Origin: Psychroflexus aestuariivivens
Lineage (GTDB): Bacteria; Bacteroidota; Bacteroidia; Flavobacteriales; Flavobacteriaceae
NCBI RefSeq assembly: GCF_004010055.1
Contig: NZ_RQVT01000018.1
Location: 248,001 to 312,000, forward strand
Direction of reading: 5' to 3'
Length of the DNA stretch: 64,000 nucleotides
Part shown: positions 17,542 to 25,308 of the stretch, piece by piece
Position numbering within the stretch: position 1 is the stretch's first letter
Layout: each line of letters starts with the position of its first letter
Position numbers and translations under genes: made by a program
Notes under the pieces: generated by a model
Database searches by the model: none
Told to the model about the DNA's origin: nothing
Seen by the model: the letters and a program-made list of their open reading frames with translations, nothing else

Positions 17542-18261
17542 TTAGTCGTTTTTATTTTTATTCTGAAGCACATTTTTCATTTCATAAACGCCTTCATCTT
17601 GATTTATAATCCATTCTGCAGCTACCACAGCTCCAAAAGCAAAACCGTCTCTGGATTTGGCTTCATGATTGATGTTAATTTTGTCAATTTCAGATTCATA
17701 AGTGATCTCATGAATACCGAAAATACCAGCTTTACGCTCTGCTTCAATCGGAATACTATTATTGTCCTGTTTGGGTGGATAATTCCAGTTTGTAAATCTT
17801 GTTTTATCGATAATTTGTTCTGCTAATGAAATGGCTGTTCCACTTGGTGCATCTTTTTTTTCAAGATGGTGGATTTCTTTTAAATTAACATTGTAGGAAT
17901 CCATGTTTGCCATCATTTCGGCAAGATAGGCGTTCACTTCAAAAAAGATATTTACGCCTATGCTAAAGTTAGATGCGTATAGAAATCGACCTTTATGATC
18001 GCGACAAATATTTTTTGTTTTTTCAAATTTATCCAGCCAACCAGTAGTTCCTGATATTACAGGGATATTATATTTTAGGCAAGTTGTGATATTTTCAAAT
18101 GCAGCTTCTGGTGTGCTGAAATCAATAGCAACTTCAGCGGATTTCAGTTTTTCAATATCGAGCTTTTCAGAGGTTTTAAAGACAATTTCATGTTGTCTAT
18201 TTTGGGCAATTTTTTCAACTGTTTTTCCCATTTTTCCGTATCCCAGAATTGCAATTTTCAT
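17542..18261 (-). CDS. dapB: 4-hydroxy-tetrahydrodipicolinate reductase
   Basis: 239 residues. The NAD(P)-binding GYGKMGKTVE is at residues 7-16, VISGTTGW near residue 92 and the substrate site HHLEKKDAPSGTA near residue 137. It catalyses a step of the lysine/diaminopimelate pathway and so supplies cell-wall precursors. It lies directly after the DUF5683 gene and before lepB in a tightly packed operon. Confidence 0.95.
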   Translation of the reverse strand: MKIAILGYGKMGKTVEKIAQNRQHEIVFKTSEKLDIEKLKSAEVAIDFSTPEAAFENITTCLKYNIPVISGTTGWLDKFEKTKNICRDHKGRFLYASNFSIGVNIFFEVNAYLAEMMANMDSYNVNLKEIHHLEKKDAPSGTAISLAEQIIDKTRFTNWNYPPKQDNNSIPIEAERKAGIFGIHEITYESEIDKININHEAKSRDGFAFGAVVAAEWIINQDEGVYEMKNVLQNKNKND

Positions 18262-18843
18262 CTAGTTGAATTTAAAATTTAAACTTAATCCATAATCAAT
18301 TCTACCGCTGATCACATTGGGTTCAAAATTGGGTTCCAAACTCAAATCTTCAGACACGTCAAACTGACTCAAATGTGCGTCAACATTGGCGTCAACAATA
18401 TTTAGAATGTACAAACCAATGGTAGCTAAAATAGCTAATTCTTTATTTTTTCTGAATTGTTTTTGAGCAGAAATCAAACTTTCATCGGTCAAAATATCTT
18501 GAAATTCATCGTTTTCAAAGCCTGCCAAACGGCTTTTGTAGGCATCTCTATAACGTTGGTATTCTTTGTCGTTTTGAAATACTAAATACATCGTAAAACC
18601 TAAACCGCCGTAAACGATAGGAATTTTCCAATAACTGCCATTGTAAGCTTGTCCCAAACCTGGCAAAATAGCGGAGTAAAATGCTGCTTTCGAAGGTGCT
18701 AGCGGATCGTAAGGACTTGCGCTAAAGGCGTTTTCGGTTCTTAAACTGCCTTGCTGATCTAAAGCTAAAGTATCGTTTTGTCCAAAACTGAATTTTGTTG
18801 ATAAGCACAACAAAAAGAATACAGCGAGAAGTTTAAGATTCAC
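18262..18843 (-). CDS. DUF5683-family exported membrane protein
   Basis: 193 residues with an N-terminal signal sequence and the conserved DUF5683 segment APSKAAFYSAILPGLGQAYNGSYWK, then two further hydrophobic stretches (about residues 70-90 and 140-160). Function unknown. Its gene overlaps parB by 11 bases and abuts dapB, an order retained in many Bacteroidota. Membrane location is inferred from hydropathy alone. Confidence 0.85.
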   Translation of the reverse strand: MNLKLLAVFFLLCLSTKFSFGQNDTLALDQQGSLRTENAFSASPYDPLAPSKAAFYSAILPGLGQAYNGSYWKIPIVYGGLGFTMYLVFQNDKEYQRYRDAYKSRLAGFENDEFQDILTDESLISAQKQFRKNKELAILATIGLYILNIVDANVDAHLSQFDVSEDLSLEPNFEPNVISGRIDYGLSLNFKFN

Positions 18844-19732
18844 CTTGAATTAGTTTTTTGATTCTTTCAAAATCTTCATCAGAAGAAAACGGCACAATGA
18901 TCTTTCCATTGCCTTTTTTATTGACTTTTAACTCAACTTTAGCACCAAAATGATTAGAGATTTGTTTCAAAGCTTTTTGCTTTTTCTCATCTATTTTCGG
19001 TGTTGAATCAGATTTTTTCCCTTTGTTTTGTTGAATTTGTCGGACAAGTTTTTCTGTTTCTCTCACAGAAAGTTTGTCTTTCAAAATTTGTTCATAAACT
19101 TCTAGTTGGATATTCGGGTCGGAAACATTGATTAACGCTCTGCCGTGTCCCATACTCAAAAACCCATCTCGCATGCCAGTTTGGATAATAGGATCTAATT
19201 TTAATAACCTTAAATAGTTGGCAATTGTAGATCTATTTTTTCCAATTCTGTCACTCATTTGCTCTTGTGTCAAATCAATTTCATCTATCAATCTTTGGTA
19301 AGACAAAGCAACTTCAATCGGGTCTAAATCTTGGCGTTGGATATTTTCTACCAAAGCCATTTCTAAAGATTCCTGATCGTTAGCAATTCTAATATATGAA
19401 GGTATGGTTTCCAGACCCAACATTTTGGATGCGCGGTAACGACGTTCACCAGAAACCAATTGGTATTTATTGAAATCTAGTTTTCTGACAGTAATTGGCT
19501 GAATGACTCCAAGTTCCCTAATCGAACTCGCGAGTTCTTTCAAAGCTTCTTCGCTGAAACTTGTTCTTGGCTGAAACGGATTGACATCAATAGCGTCGAG
19601 GCTGAGCTCAACGATACTCCCAACAACTTTGTCGGCATTTTTATCTTCAGCTGATTTTATATCGTTTTCAGGATCGCTCAATAATGCGGATAAACCGCGA
19701 CCAAGAGCTTTCTTTTTAGTTGTTTTTGCCAT
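18833..19732 (-). CDS. parB: Chromosome partitioning protein ParB
   Basis: 299 residues. The N-terminal KKALGRGLSALL is the ParA-contacting tail, the CTPase motif reads LVSGERRYRASK near residue 98, and a helix-turn-helix with MSDRIGKNRSTIANYLRLL lies near residues 155-175. The C-terminal ~60 residues are a dimerisation domain after a Lys-rich linker. It binds parS and spreads for chromosome segregation. I saw no convincing parS site nearby. It overlaps the DUF5683 gene and follows parA by 7 bases. Confidence 0.95.
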   Translation of the reverse strand: MAKTTKKKALGRGLSALLSDPENDIKSAEDKNADKVVGSIVELSLDAIDVNPFQPRTSFSEEALKELASSIRELGVIQPITVRKLDFNKYQLVSGERRYRASKMLGLETIPSYIRIANDQESLEMALVENIQRQDLDPIEVALSYQRLIDEIDLTQEQMSDRIGKNRSTIANYLRLLKLDPIIQTGMRDGFLSMGHGRALINVSDPNIQLEVYEQILKDKLSVRETEKLVRQIQQNKGKKSDSTPKIDEKKQKALKQISNHFGAKVELKVNKKGNGKIIVPFSSDEDFERIKKLIQGES

Positions 19733-19739
19733 TCGAATT

Positions 19740-20504
19740 TTACTTTGACTTTTTGATAATTTCTTCAGCTAAACTTAAATAATTATTGGCACCGCGACTG
19801 GCTGCATCATATTTAATAATGCTTTCACCATAACTTGGCGCTTCGCTCAAACGTACATTTCTTTGGATAATTGTATCGAATACCATATCGCTAAAGTGCT
19901 TTTTCACTTCTTCCACAACTTGATTGGATAAGCGCAATCTGGAATCGTACATTGTGAGCAAAAGCCCTTCAATACTCAATTCTTTATTATGAATCTTTTG
20001 AACACTTTTGATGGTGTTGAGCAATTTTCCTAAACCTTCTAGTGCAAAATACTCGCATTGAATAGGAATCAAGACTGAATCTGAAGCCGTAAGTGCATTT
20101 AGAGTCAATAAACCAAGAGATGGCGCGCAATCGATGATAATGTAATCGAATTTACTTTTCAAAGGAGTTATAGCTTTTTTCAACATGGATTCACGCTCAT
20201 CTTCATCAACTAATTCCAATTCAATAGCAACCAAATCTATGTGGGAAGGAATCAATTCTACGTTTGGAGAATCTGTTTCTATGATGGCTTCTTCTGCATT
20301 TTTAGTATGTTCTAAAAGCTGATAAGTGCCAATTTCCACAGATTCCAAATCAATACCAAGACCTGAAGTCGCATTGGCTTGCGGATCGGCATCAATCAAC
20401 AATACTTTTTTCTCTAAAACGCCTAAGGCAGCTGCTAAATTTACTGCTGTTGTGGTTTTGCCAACACCGCCTTTCTGATTCGCAATTGAAATTATTTTTC
20501 CCAT
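19740..20504 (-). CDS. parA: Chromosome partitioning ATPase ParA (Soj)
   Basis: 254-residue deviant-Walker ATPase. The P-loop KGGVGKTT is at residues 10-17, LLIDADPQANAT contains the A' motif, and DYIIIDCAPSLGLL the B motif. Length matches chromosomal Soj rather than plasmid ParA with an N-terminal HTH. It heads the minus-strand operon parA-parB-DUF5683-dapB-lepB-wbqC. Confidence 0.95.
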   Translation of the reverse strand: MGKIISIANQKGGVGKTTTAVNLAAALGVLEKKVLLIDADPQANATSGLGIDLESVEIGTYQLLEHTKNAEEAIIETDSPNVELIPSHIDLVAIELELVDEDERESMLKKAITPLKSKFDYIIIDCAPSLGLLTLNALTASDSVLIPIQCEYFALEGLGKLLNTIKSVQKIHNKELSIEGLLLTMYDSRLRLSNQVVEEVKKHFSDMVFDTIIQRNVRLSEAPSYGESIIKYDAASRGANNYLSLAEEIIKKSK

Positions 20505-20601
20505 TAATTTATCTTAATTTTGACCTGTAAAATTACAATTTATTACGCCATTTGAAAATTGATTTTACGCTTTCTGAATACTTTTTTATTTCAGTAATAA
20601 A

Positions 20602-21483
20602 TTATTTTCTTTTTTGAGACCGGATCATTTGTTCAAGCTGATCCCACATCTCTGGTGAAATTTTTTCTAAAAGGTTGAACTGTCCAGCACCTTTCAGCCA
20701 TTCACCACCATCTATAGTTATGATTTCACCATTCAAATATTGTGCGAAATCTGAAACTAAATAAGCGGCAAGATTAGCTAATTCTTGATGTTCGCCGACT
20801 CGTTTTAATGGCACTTTTTTAGCCAAATCAAATTTTTCTTTCAATTCACCAGGTAAAAGTCTGTCCCAAGCACCTTTAGTGGGAAAAGGTCCTGGCGCAA
20901 TGGCATTAAAACGAATACCATATTTAGCCCACTCTACAGCCAGAGACCTTGTCATTGCTAAAACGCCAGCTTTGGCGGTAGCGCTTGGTACAACGAATGC
21001 AGAACCTGTCCAAGCGTATGTTGTGACAATATTCAATACAGTTTTATTGGTTTGTTTTTCTTTAATCCAATGTTTGCCAAGCGCCAAAGTGCAATTTTTT
21101 GAGCCTTTGAGGACAATGTCAATGATCGTGTCGAAAGCATTTGCAGAAAGGCGTTCTGTAGGTGAAATAAAATTTCCTGCAGCGTTGTTTAATAAAATGT
21201 CGATTTCACCAAAAGCTTGATGAGCTTGGTCAATCATATTTTCAACTTCTTCATAATGCCTTACATCGCATTGTAATGCGAGACATTTGCCATTGGTTTC
21301 AGCCTCAAGTTCGTCTGCTGTCTTTTTCAGTTTTTCTAGATCTCGACTAGTTATTACAACTTTAGCACCGAGTTCCATAAAATATTTGGTCATTGACTTG
21401 CCAAGACCGCTACCACCACCAGTGACGATGATTGTTTTGTCCTCTAAAGCGTCGTCGCGTAACATTTTCTTTTGAAAATTCAT
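20602..21483 (-). CDS. 2,4-dienoyl-CoA reductase-like SDR
   Basis: 293-residue SDR. TGGGSGLGKSM binds NADP(H), and LLNNAAGNFISPTE is present. In place of a plain Tyr-x3-Lys it has TTYAWTGSAFVVPSATAKAG, with Tyr about 14-15 residues before the Lys. This is the arrangement in mitochondrial-type 2,4-dienoyl-CoA reductase (DECR1), and downstream RFNAIAPGPFPTKGAWDRL also matches that group. The enzyme would reduce dienoyl-CoA during breakdown of unsaturated fatty acids. No other beta-oxidation gene is next to it. Confidence 0.82.
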   Translation of the reverse strand: MNFQKKMLRDDALEDKTIIVTGGGSGLGKSMTKYFMELGAKVVITSRDLEKLKKTADELEAETNGKCLALQCDVRHYEEVENMIDQAHQAFGEIDILLNNAAGNFISPTERLSANAFDTIIDIVLKGSKNCTLALGKHWIKEKQTNKTVLNIVTTYAWTGSAFVVPSATAKAGVLAMTRSLAVEWAKYGIRFNAIAPGPFPTKGAWDRLLPGELKEKFDLAKKVPLKRVGEHQELANLAAYLVSDFAQYLNGEIITIDGGEWLKGAGQFNLLEKISPEMWDQLEQMIRSQKRK

Positions 21484-21555
21484 GATTTAAATTTTTTTCA
21501 ATTTACGAAATTTAAAAAACTAAAAGTTCAGAACTGAATTAATTGAATGAGTTTT

Positions 21556-22467
21556 TTAATTGAAATAATAGACCAAGAATAAAAGCAGTGAAATTAAAAA
21601 AGTGCTCAAAGCTACTTTTTTTAATTCAGGGTCAAGATGCCTAGGGTTTTGGTAATTGTAAACTTTTTTTAGATGTATAAACAGAATTATAAAACCAGTA
21701 AACGGTAAATATACTATCCAATTATTAAATCCAAAATATTGAATCTGATAGGCAAGTAAAGAGAAAAATGAAACAATAATTAAGCTGAAATGATAAGTTT
21801 TGGCAAAACTTTTCCCAAACTTGACTACTAAAGTATTTTTTTGAGAATTTCGGTCACTATTTTCATCTCGCATATTATTTAGGTTTAGAACAGCAGAACT
21901 TAAAAGTCCAATGCTTGTTGCTGGTAAAATCAACCAAAAATCAATTGTTTTTGTCATTAAAAAATTTACTCCAATAACACTGACTAAACCAAAAAAAACA
22001 AAAACAAAAATATCGCCAAGTCCACGATAGCCGTAAGCAGAGTTGCCAACTGTGTATTTTATAGCTGCTAATATTGAAGCTATACCTAACGCAAGGAAAA
22101 GTAAAGAATACAAAAATTCATTTTTACCAAAACTGATATAAATTAAGCAAATGGCTAATATTAAAGTAATGATAGAAGTTATAATCATTCCTACCTTCAT
22201 TTCTTTGTCAGTGATTGCACCACTTTGTAATGCACGAACTGGTCCAAGTCTTTCATCATTATCGGTGCCTTTGACACCATCGCCGTAATCGTTTGCGAAA
22301 TTTGATAGAATCTGTAATCCTAGAGTTGTGGCTAATGCTAAGAAAAAAATACTTGAATTAAAATTATTGGACAAAAGCGCTGTTGCACTTCCAGTCAAAA
22401 TACCAGAAATCGAAAGCGGCAAAGTTCTTAGCCTTGCAGCTGAAATCCATGCTGTTATTTTTTTCAT
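21556..22467 (-). CDS. menA: 1,4-dihydroxy-2-naphthoate polyprenyltransferase
   Basis: 303-residue UbiA-family integral membrane prenyltransferase with about nine helices. The first Asp-rich motif is in NFANDYGDGVKGTDNDERLGP near residue 60, and the second is NNMRDENSDRNSQKNTL near residue 195. It joins a polyprenyl chain to dihydroxynaphthoate in menaquinone synthesis, in line with respiration by menaquinone in Bacteroidota. Its ATG abuts the purB stop. Confidence 0.93.
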   Translation of the reverse strand: MKKITAWISAARLRTLPLSISGILTGSATALLSNNFNSSIFFLALATTLGLQILSNFANDYGDGVKGTDNDERLGPVRALQSGAITDKEMKVGMIITSIITLILAICLIYISFGKNEFLYSLLFLALGIASILAAIKYTVGNSAYGYRGLGDIFVFVFFGLVSVIGVNFLMTKTIDFWLILPATSIGLLSSAVLNLNNMRDENSDRNSQKNTLVVKFGKSFAKTYHFSLIIVSFFSLLAYQIQYFGFNNWIVYLPFTGFIILFIHLKKVYNYQNPRHLDPELKKVALSTFLISLLLFLVYYFN

Positions 22468-23805
22468 TTAGATGCCAGTATAATTTTGCGGTGTAATGGC
22501 TTTCAATTCATTTTTCACACTTTCTGAAACCGAGAGAGTGTCTATGAAATCCGCAATACTTTTTTTATTGATTATTGTATTTGTTCTTGTCAATCCTTTG
22601 AGTGCTTCATAAGGTTTGTCAAATCCTTCACGTCTTAAAATTGTTTGAATTGCTTCGGCAACAACAGCCCAATTTTGTTCAAGGTCAGATTCAATTTTGG
22701 AAGAATTCAATAATAATTTATCCAAACCTTTGATGCTAGATTGTAAGGCAATTAAAGTATGACCAAATGGCACGCCAATATTTCGCAATACCGTGCTATC
22801 TGTCAAATCACGTTGCAAACGACTGATTGGGAGTTTGGCCGAAAGATGTTCAAATAACGCATTAGCAATACCGAGATTGCCTTCAGAATTTTCAAAATCA
22901 ATAGGGTTCACTTTGTGTGGCATCGCAGAAGAGCCAACTTCGCCAGTCTTTATTTTTTGTTTGAAATAATCCATAGAAACATAACTCCATATATCTCTAT
23001 TGAAATCTATAATGATATTATTGATGCGCTTCATGGCATCAAAAAGCGAAGCCATATTATCGTAATGCTCAATTTGTGTAGTTGGGAATGAATGATGTAA
23101 ATTCAAAGTGTTTTCTACAAAATTTTCACCAAATTTTCGCCAATCTATACTTGGATATGCTACTTTGTGCGCATTGAAATTTCCAGTTGCACCACCAAAT
23201 TTTGCTGAAAACGGAATTGTTTTTAATTGATTTATTTGTGTTTCAAGTCTGGTGACGAAAACCTGAATTTCTTTGCCTAATCGGGTTGGGGAAGCAGGTT
23301 GTCCATGTGTGCGAGCCAACATTGGAATTTGCTCCCATTCAGCAGATTTTGCAGATAATTTTACAACAAGATCTTGAAGATTTGGTAAATAAGTGTTTTC
23401 AATAGCATCTTTAAGACTAAGCGGTACAGCTGTATTATTGATGTCTTGTGAAGTCAAACCAAAGTGAATGAATTCTTTAGAATCGGTTAAACCCATATCA
23501 TCCATACGTTCCTTGATGTAATATTCTACCGCTTTGACATCGTGATTGGTAATTTTCTCAATGCTTTTGATTTTCGTGGCGTCTTCAAAAGTAAAATCTT
23601 TATAAATCGATCTTAATTTTGGAAACAAAGAGGCATCGAAATCTTTCAATTGTGGCAATGGGATTTGACATAAAGCAATGAAATATTCAATTTCTACTTT
23701 TACGCGATAATTGATGAGCGCTTGCTCACTAAAATATTGACTTAAAGCTTCAGTTTTTCCAGCATACCTGCCGTCTATAGGAGAAATAGCGTTGAGCGAA
23801 TTCAT
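22468..23805 (-). CDS. purB: Adenylosuccinate lyase
   Basis: 445 residues from the ATG at 23805 (MNSLNAISPIDGRYAG). A GTG 24 bases further upstream is in frame, but it lies within the promoter element at 23829-23836, so the ATG is preferred. Signature segments are HFGLTSQDINNTA, ARTHGQPASPTRLGKE, and the flexible catalytic loop GSSAMPHKVNPIDFEN. It acts twice in purine synthesis (SAICAR and adenylosuccinate cleavage). The length and the E. coli-type sequence (SPIDGRY start) place it with the PurB subgroup of about 450 residues. Confidence 0.94.
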   Translation of the reverse strand: MNSLNAISPIDGRYAGKTEALSQYFSEQALINYRVKVEIEYFIALCQIPLPQLKDFDASLFPKLRSIYKDFTFEDATKIKSIEKITNHDVKAVEYYIKERMDDMGLTDSKEFIHFGLTSQDINNTAVPLSLKDAIENTYLPNLQDLVVKLSAKSAEWEQIPMLARTHGQPASPTRLGKEIQVFVTRLETQINQLKTIPFSAKFGGATGNFNAHKVAYPSIDWRKFGENFVENTLNLHHSFPTTQIEHYDNMASLFDAMKRINNIIIDFNRDIWSYVSMDYFKQKIKTGEVGSSAMPHKVNPIDFENSEGNLGIANALFEHLSAKLPISRLQRDLTDSTVLRNIGVPFGHTLIALQSSIKGLDKLLLNSSKIESDLEQNWAVVAEAIQTILRREGFDKPYEALKGLTRTNTIINKKSIADFIDTLSVSESVKNELKAITPQNYTGI

Positions 23806-23828
23806 CGGATTTATTTTGATTTCGCTCA

Positions 23829-23836
23829 CAAATATA
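23829..23836 (-). promoter_or_regulatory. -7 promoter element of purB
   Basis: On the minus strand this reads TATATTTG (consensus TAnnTTTG), 23 bases before the ATG at 23805. It excludes the in-frame GTG at 23829 as a start. No TTG at the expected -33 distance. Confidence 0.55.
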
Positions 23837-23912
23837 AGCTTTCAACATTGAATTGTAAGCACATTGAAAAGCTATTTTTAGTTTTTCAAACAGACTCCTT
23901 TTTAAATAGTTT

Positions 23913-25136
23913 TCAATCTGATATTAACATTGCCTTTTTTTCCTTCAATTTAAATCTTACTAAAAGAAAACTACTCAAAAACAGGCAACCAAAAATTGTC
24001 AAAGCCATTGGCACAATACTGATTCCAGTGAATTTGCTAATTATGTATGAGGTTATAGCACCGAGACACATTTTCAAACTACCAACTAAAGCAGAAGCTC
24101 GACCTGCTCGTTTGGTAAAAGGAAATAAAGATAACGCAGTTGTATTTGGATTTTGAAATCCTAGTAAAAATAAAATAGCGAATAATAAGATTACAGTCAC
24201 ATAAAAGCTGTTGATAAACAAACTATTTAGCAAAAGAAATATTGCTAATCCTACTAAAATATAACTAATATAAAGCGTTAATGTAAAAGTTTTTATTCTG
24301 ATTAAAATTGCACGATTCAATTGGCTACCTAAAATTAATCCCGATGCATTCAACCCAAAAAACCAAGCAAATTCTGTTTCAGACATACCGAATCTATCCA
24401 TAAATAGAATAGGCGCATTCGAAATATAAGCAAACATTGCGCCTATAGTTAAGCTTCCTGCCATAGCAAATGTGAAGAACATTTTGTCTGTAAGAATACC
24501 TTTATATTTCAGAAAAATTTGTTTATATTTTAATTCTACAGTTTTATCGGGCGTGATACTCTCTGGTAAAAAAAGTAAAACACTGATAAACATAAGTGCA
24601 GCAAAAATAGCCAGAAACATGAAAATCATTTCCCAATTGAAATAGGCAATGACCATTCCGCCTAATGTTGGCGCAATAATTGGCGCTGCTCCCATGATTA
24701 GCATCAAAAATGAAATGGCGCGCGCGACTTCTTCTGGAGGGAAAATATCACGGATTACAGCTTTTGCGGCAACCATTCCTGCTGAAGCACCGACGGCCAG
24801 AAAAAATCTGGAAATAATGAGCCAGTAAATGTCTGGTGAATAAAAACAACTCAGTGCTGAAATCACATAAATCACCAAACCAATAAGCAAAGGTATTTTT
24901 CTGCCAAACTTATCCATAACTGGTCCGTATGCGAGTTGCCCTAATGCTATTCCTATAAAATAACTGGTTAACGAAATTCCAACTTGGGCTTTAGTCGTTT
25001 GAAAATCTGTAGCAATATGTTCAAAACTTGGCAAATACATGTCGATAGATAAAGGCCCGATGGCGATCATAGTGCCTAAAACCAATAAGATGATGTATTC
25101 TTGCTTTTTGTCTCGTATAACATTAGGATTTTGCAT
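23913..25136 (-). CDS. Bcr/CflA-family MFS drug exporter
   Basis: 407 residues from the ATG at 25136 (MQNPNVIRDKK); an in-frame start at 25193 would add 19 residues of non-matching sequence. It has about 12 transmembrane helices. The family motif GPLSIDMYLPSFEHIATDF at TM1 and MFS motif A GPVMDKFGRK in the TM2-TM3 loop are intact, as is the TM5 antiporter motif region (GAAPIIAPTLGG). It probably exports drugs or metabolites in exchange for protons. It stands alone between purB and the E1 gene. Confidence 0.88.
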   Translation of the reverse strand: MQNPNVIRDKKQEYIILLVLGTMIAIGPLSIDMYLPSFEHIATDFQTTKAQVGISLTSYFIGIALGQLAYGPVMDKFGRKIPLLIGLVIYVISALSCFYSPDIYWLIISRFFLAVGASAGMVAAKAVIRDIFPPEEVARAISFLMLIMGAAPIIAPTLGGMVIAYFNWEMIFMFLAIFAALMFISVLLFLPESITPDKTVELKYKQIFLKYKGILTDKMFFTFAMAGSLTIGAMFAYISNAPILFMDRFGMSETEFAWFFGLNASGLILGSQLNRAILIRIKTFTLTLYISYILVGLAIFLLLNSLFINSFYVTVILLFAILFLLGFQNPNTTALSLFPFTKRAGRASALVGSLKMCLGAITSYIISKFTGISIVPMALTIFGCLFLSSFLLVRFKLKEKKAMLISD

Positions 25137-25249
25137 TTTGCAAATCTCAACTAATTTGTTTTGATAATTGGTATGCCTAATTTCAATTAACACTTAATTA
25201 GTATGCGAAAACCTTTTCGAGTTTCAATGCTTGTCTCGAAATGTTAAAT

Positions 25250-25292
25250 AAAAAAACCTTACCAATTTTAAAATTGATAAAGGTTTTAATTT
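25250..25292 (-). terminator. Intrinsic terminator after E1 dehydrogenase gene
   Basis: On the minus strand, AAAACCTT (25280-25287) pairs with AAGGTTTT (25253-25260), with an inner CAATTTT/AAAATTG pairing, followed by a T-run. It lies 17 bases beyond the stop of the gene ending at 25309. Confidence 0.75.
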
Positions 25293-25308
25293 TTTTAAAG
25301 CTATGGAA

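Noticed and set aside
20879-21220. 113-residue plus-strand frame opposite the dienoyl-CoA reductase gene
   Set aside because: Antisense shadow with no domain, signal peptide or start context of its own.
20602-21483. Apparent loss of the SDR catalytic Tyr in the dienoyl-CoA reductase-like protein
   Set aside because: The Tyr lies further upstream (TTYAWTG) as in DECR1, so the active site is normal for that group.
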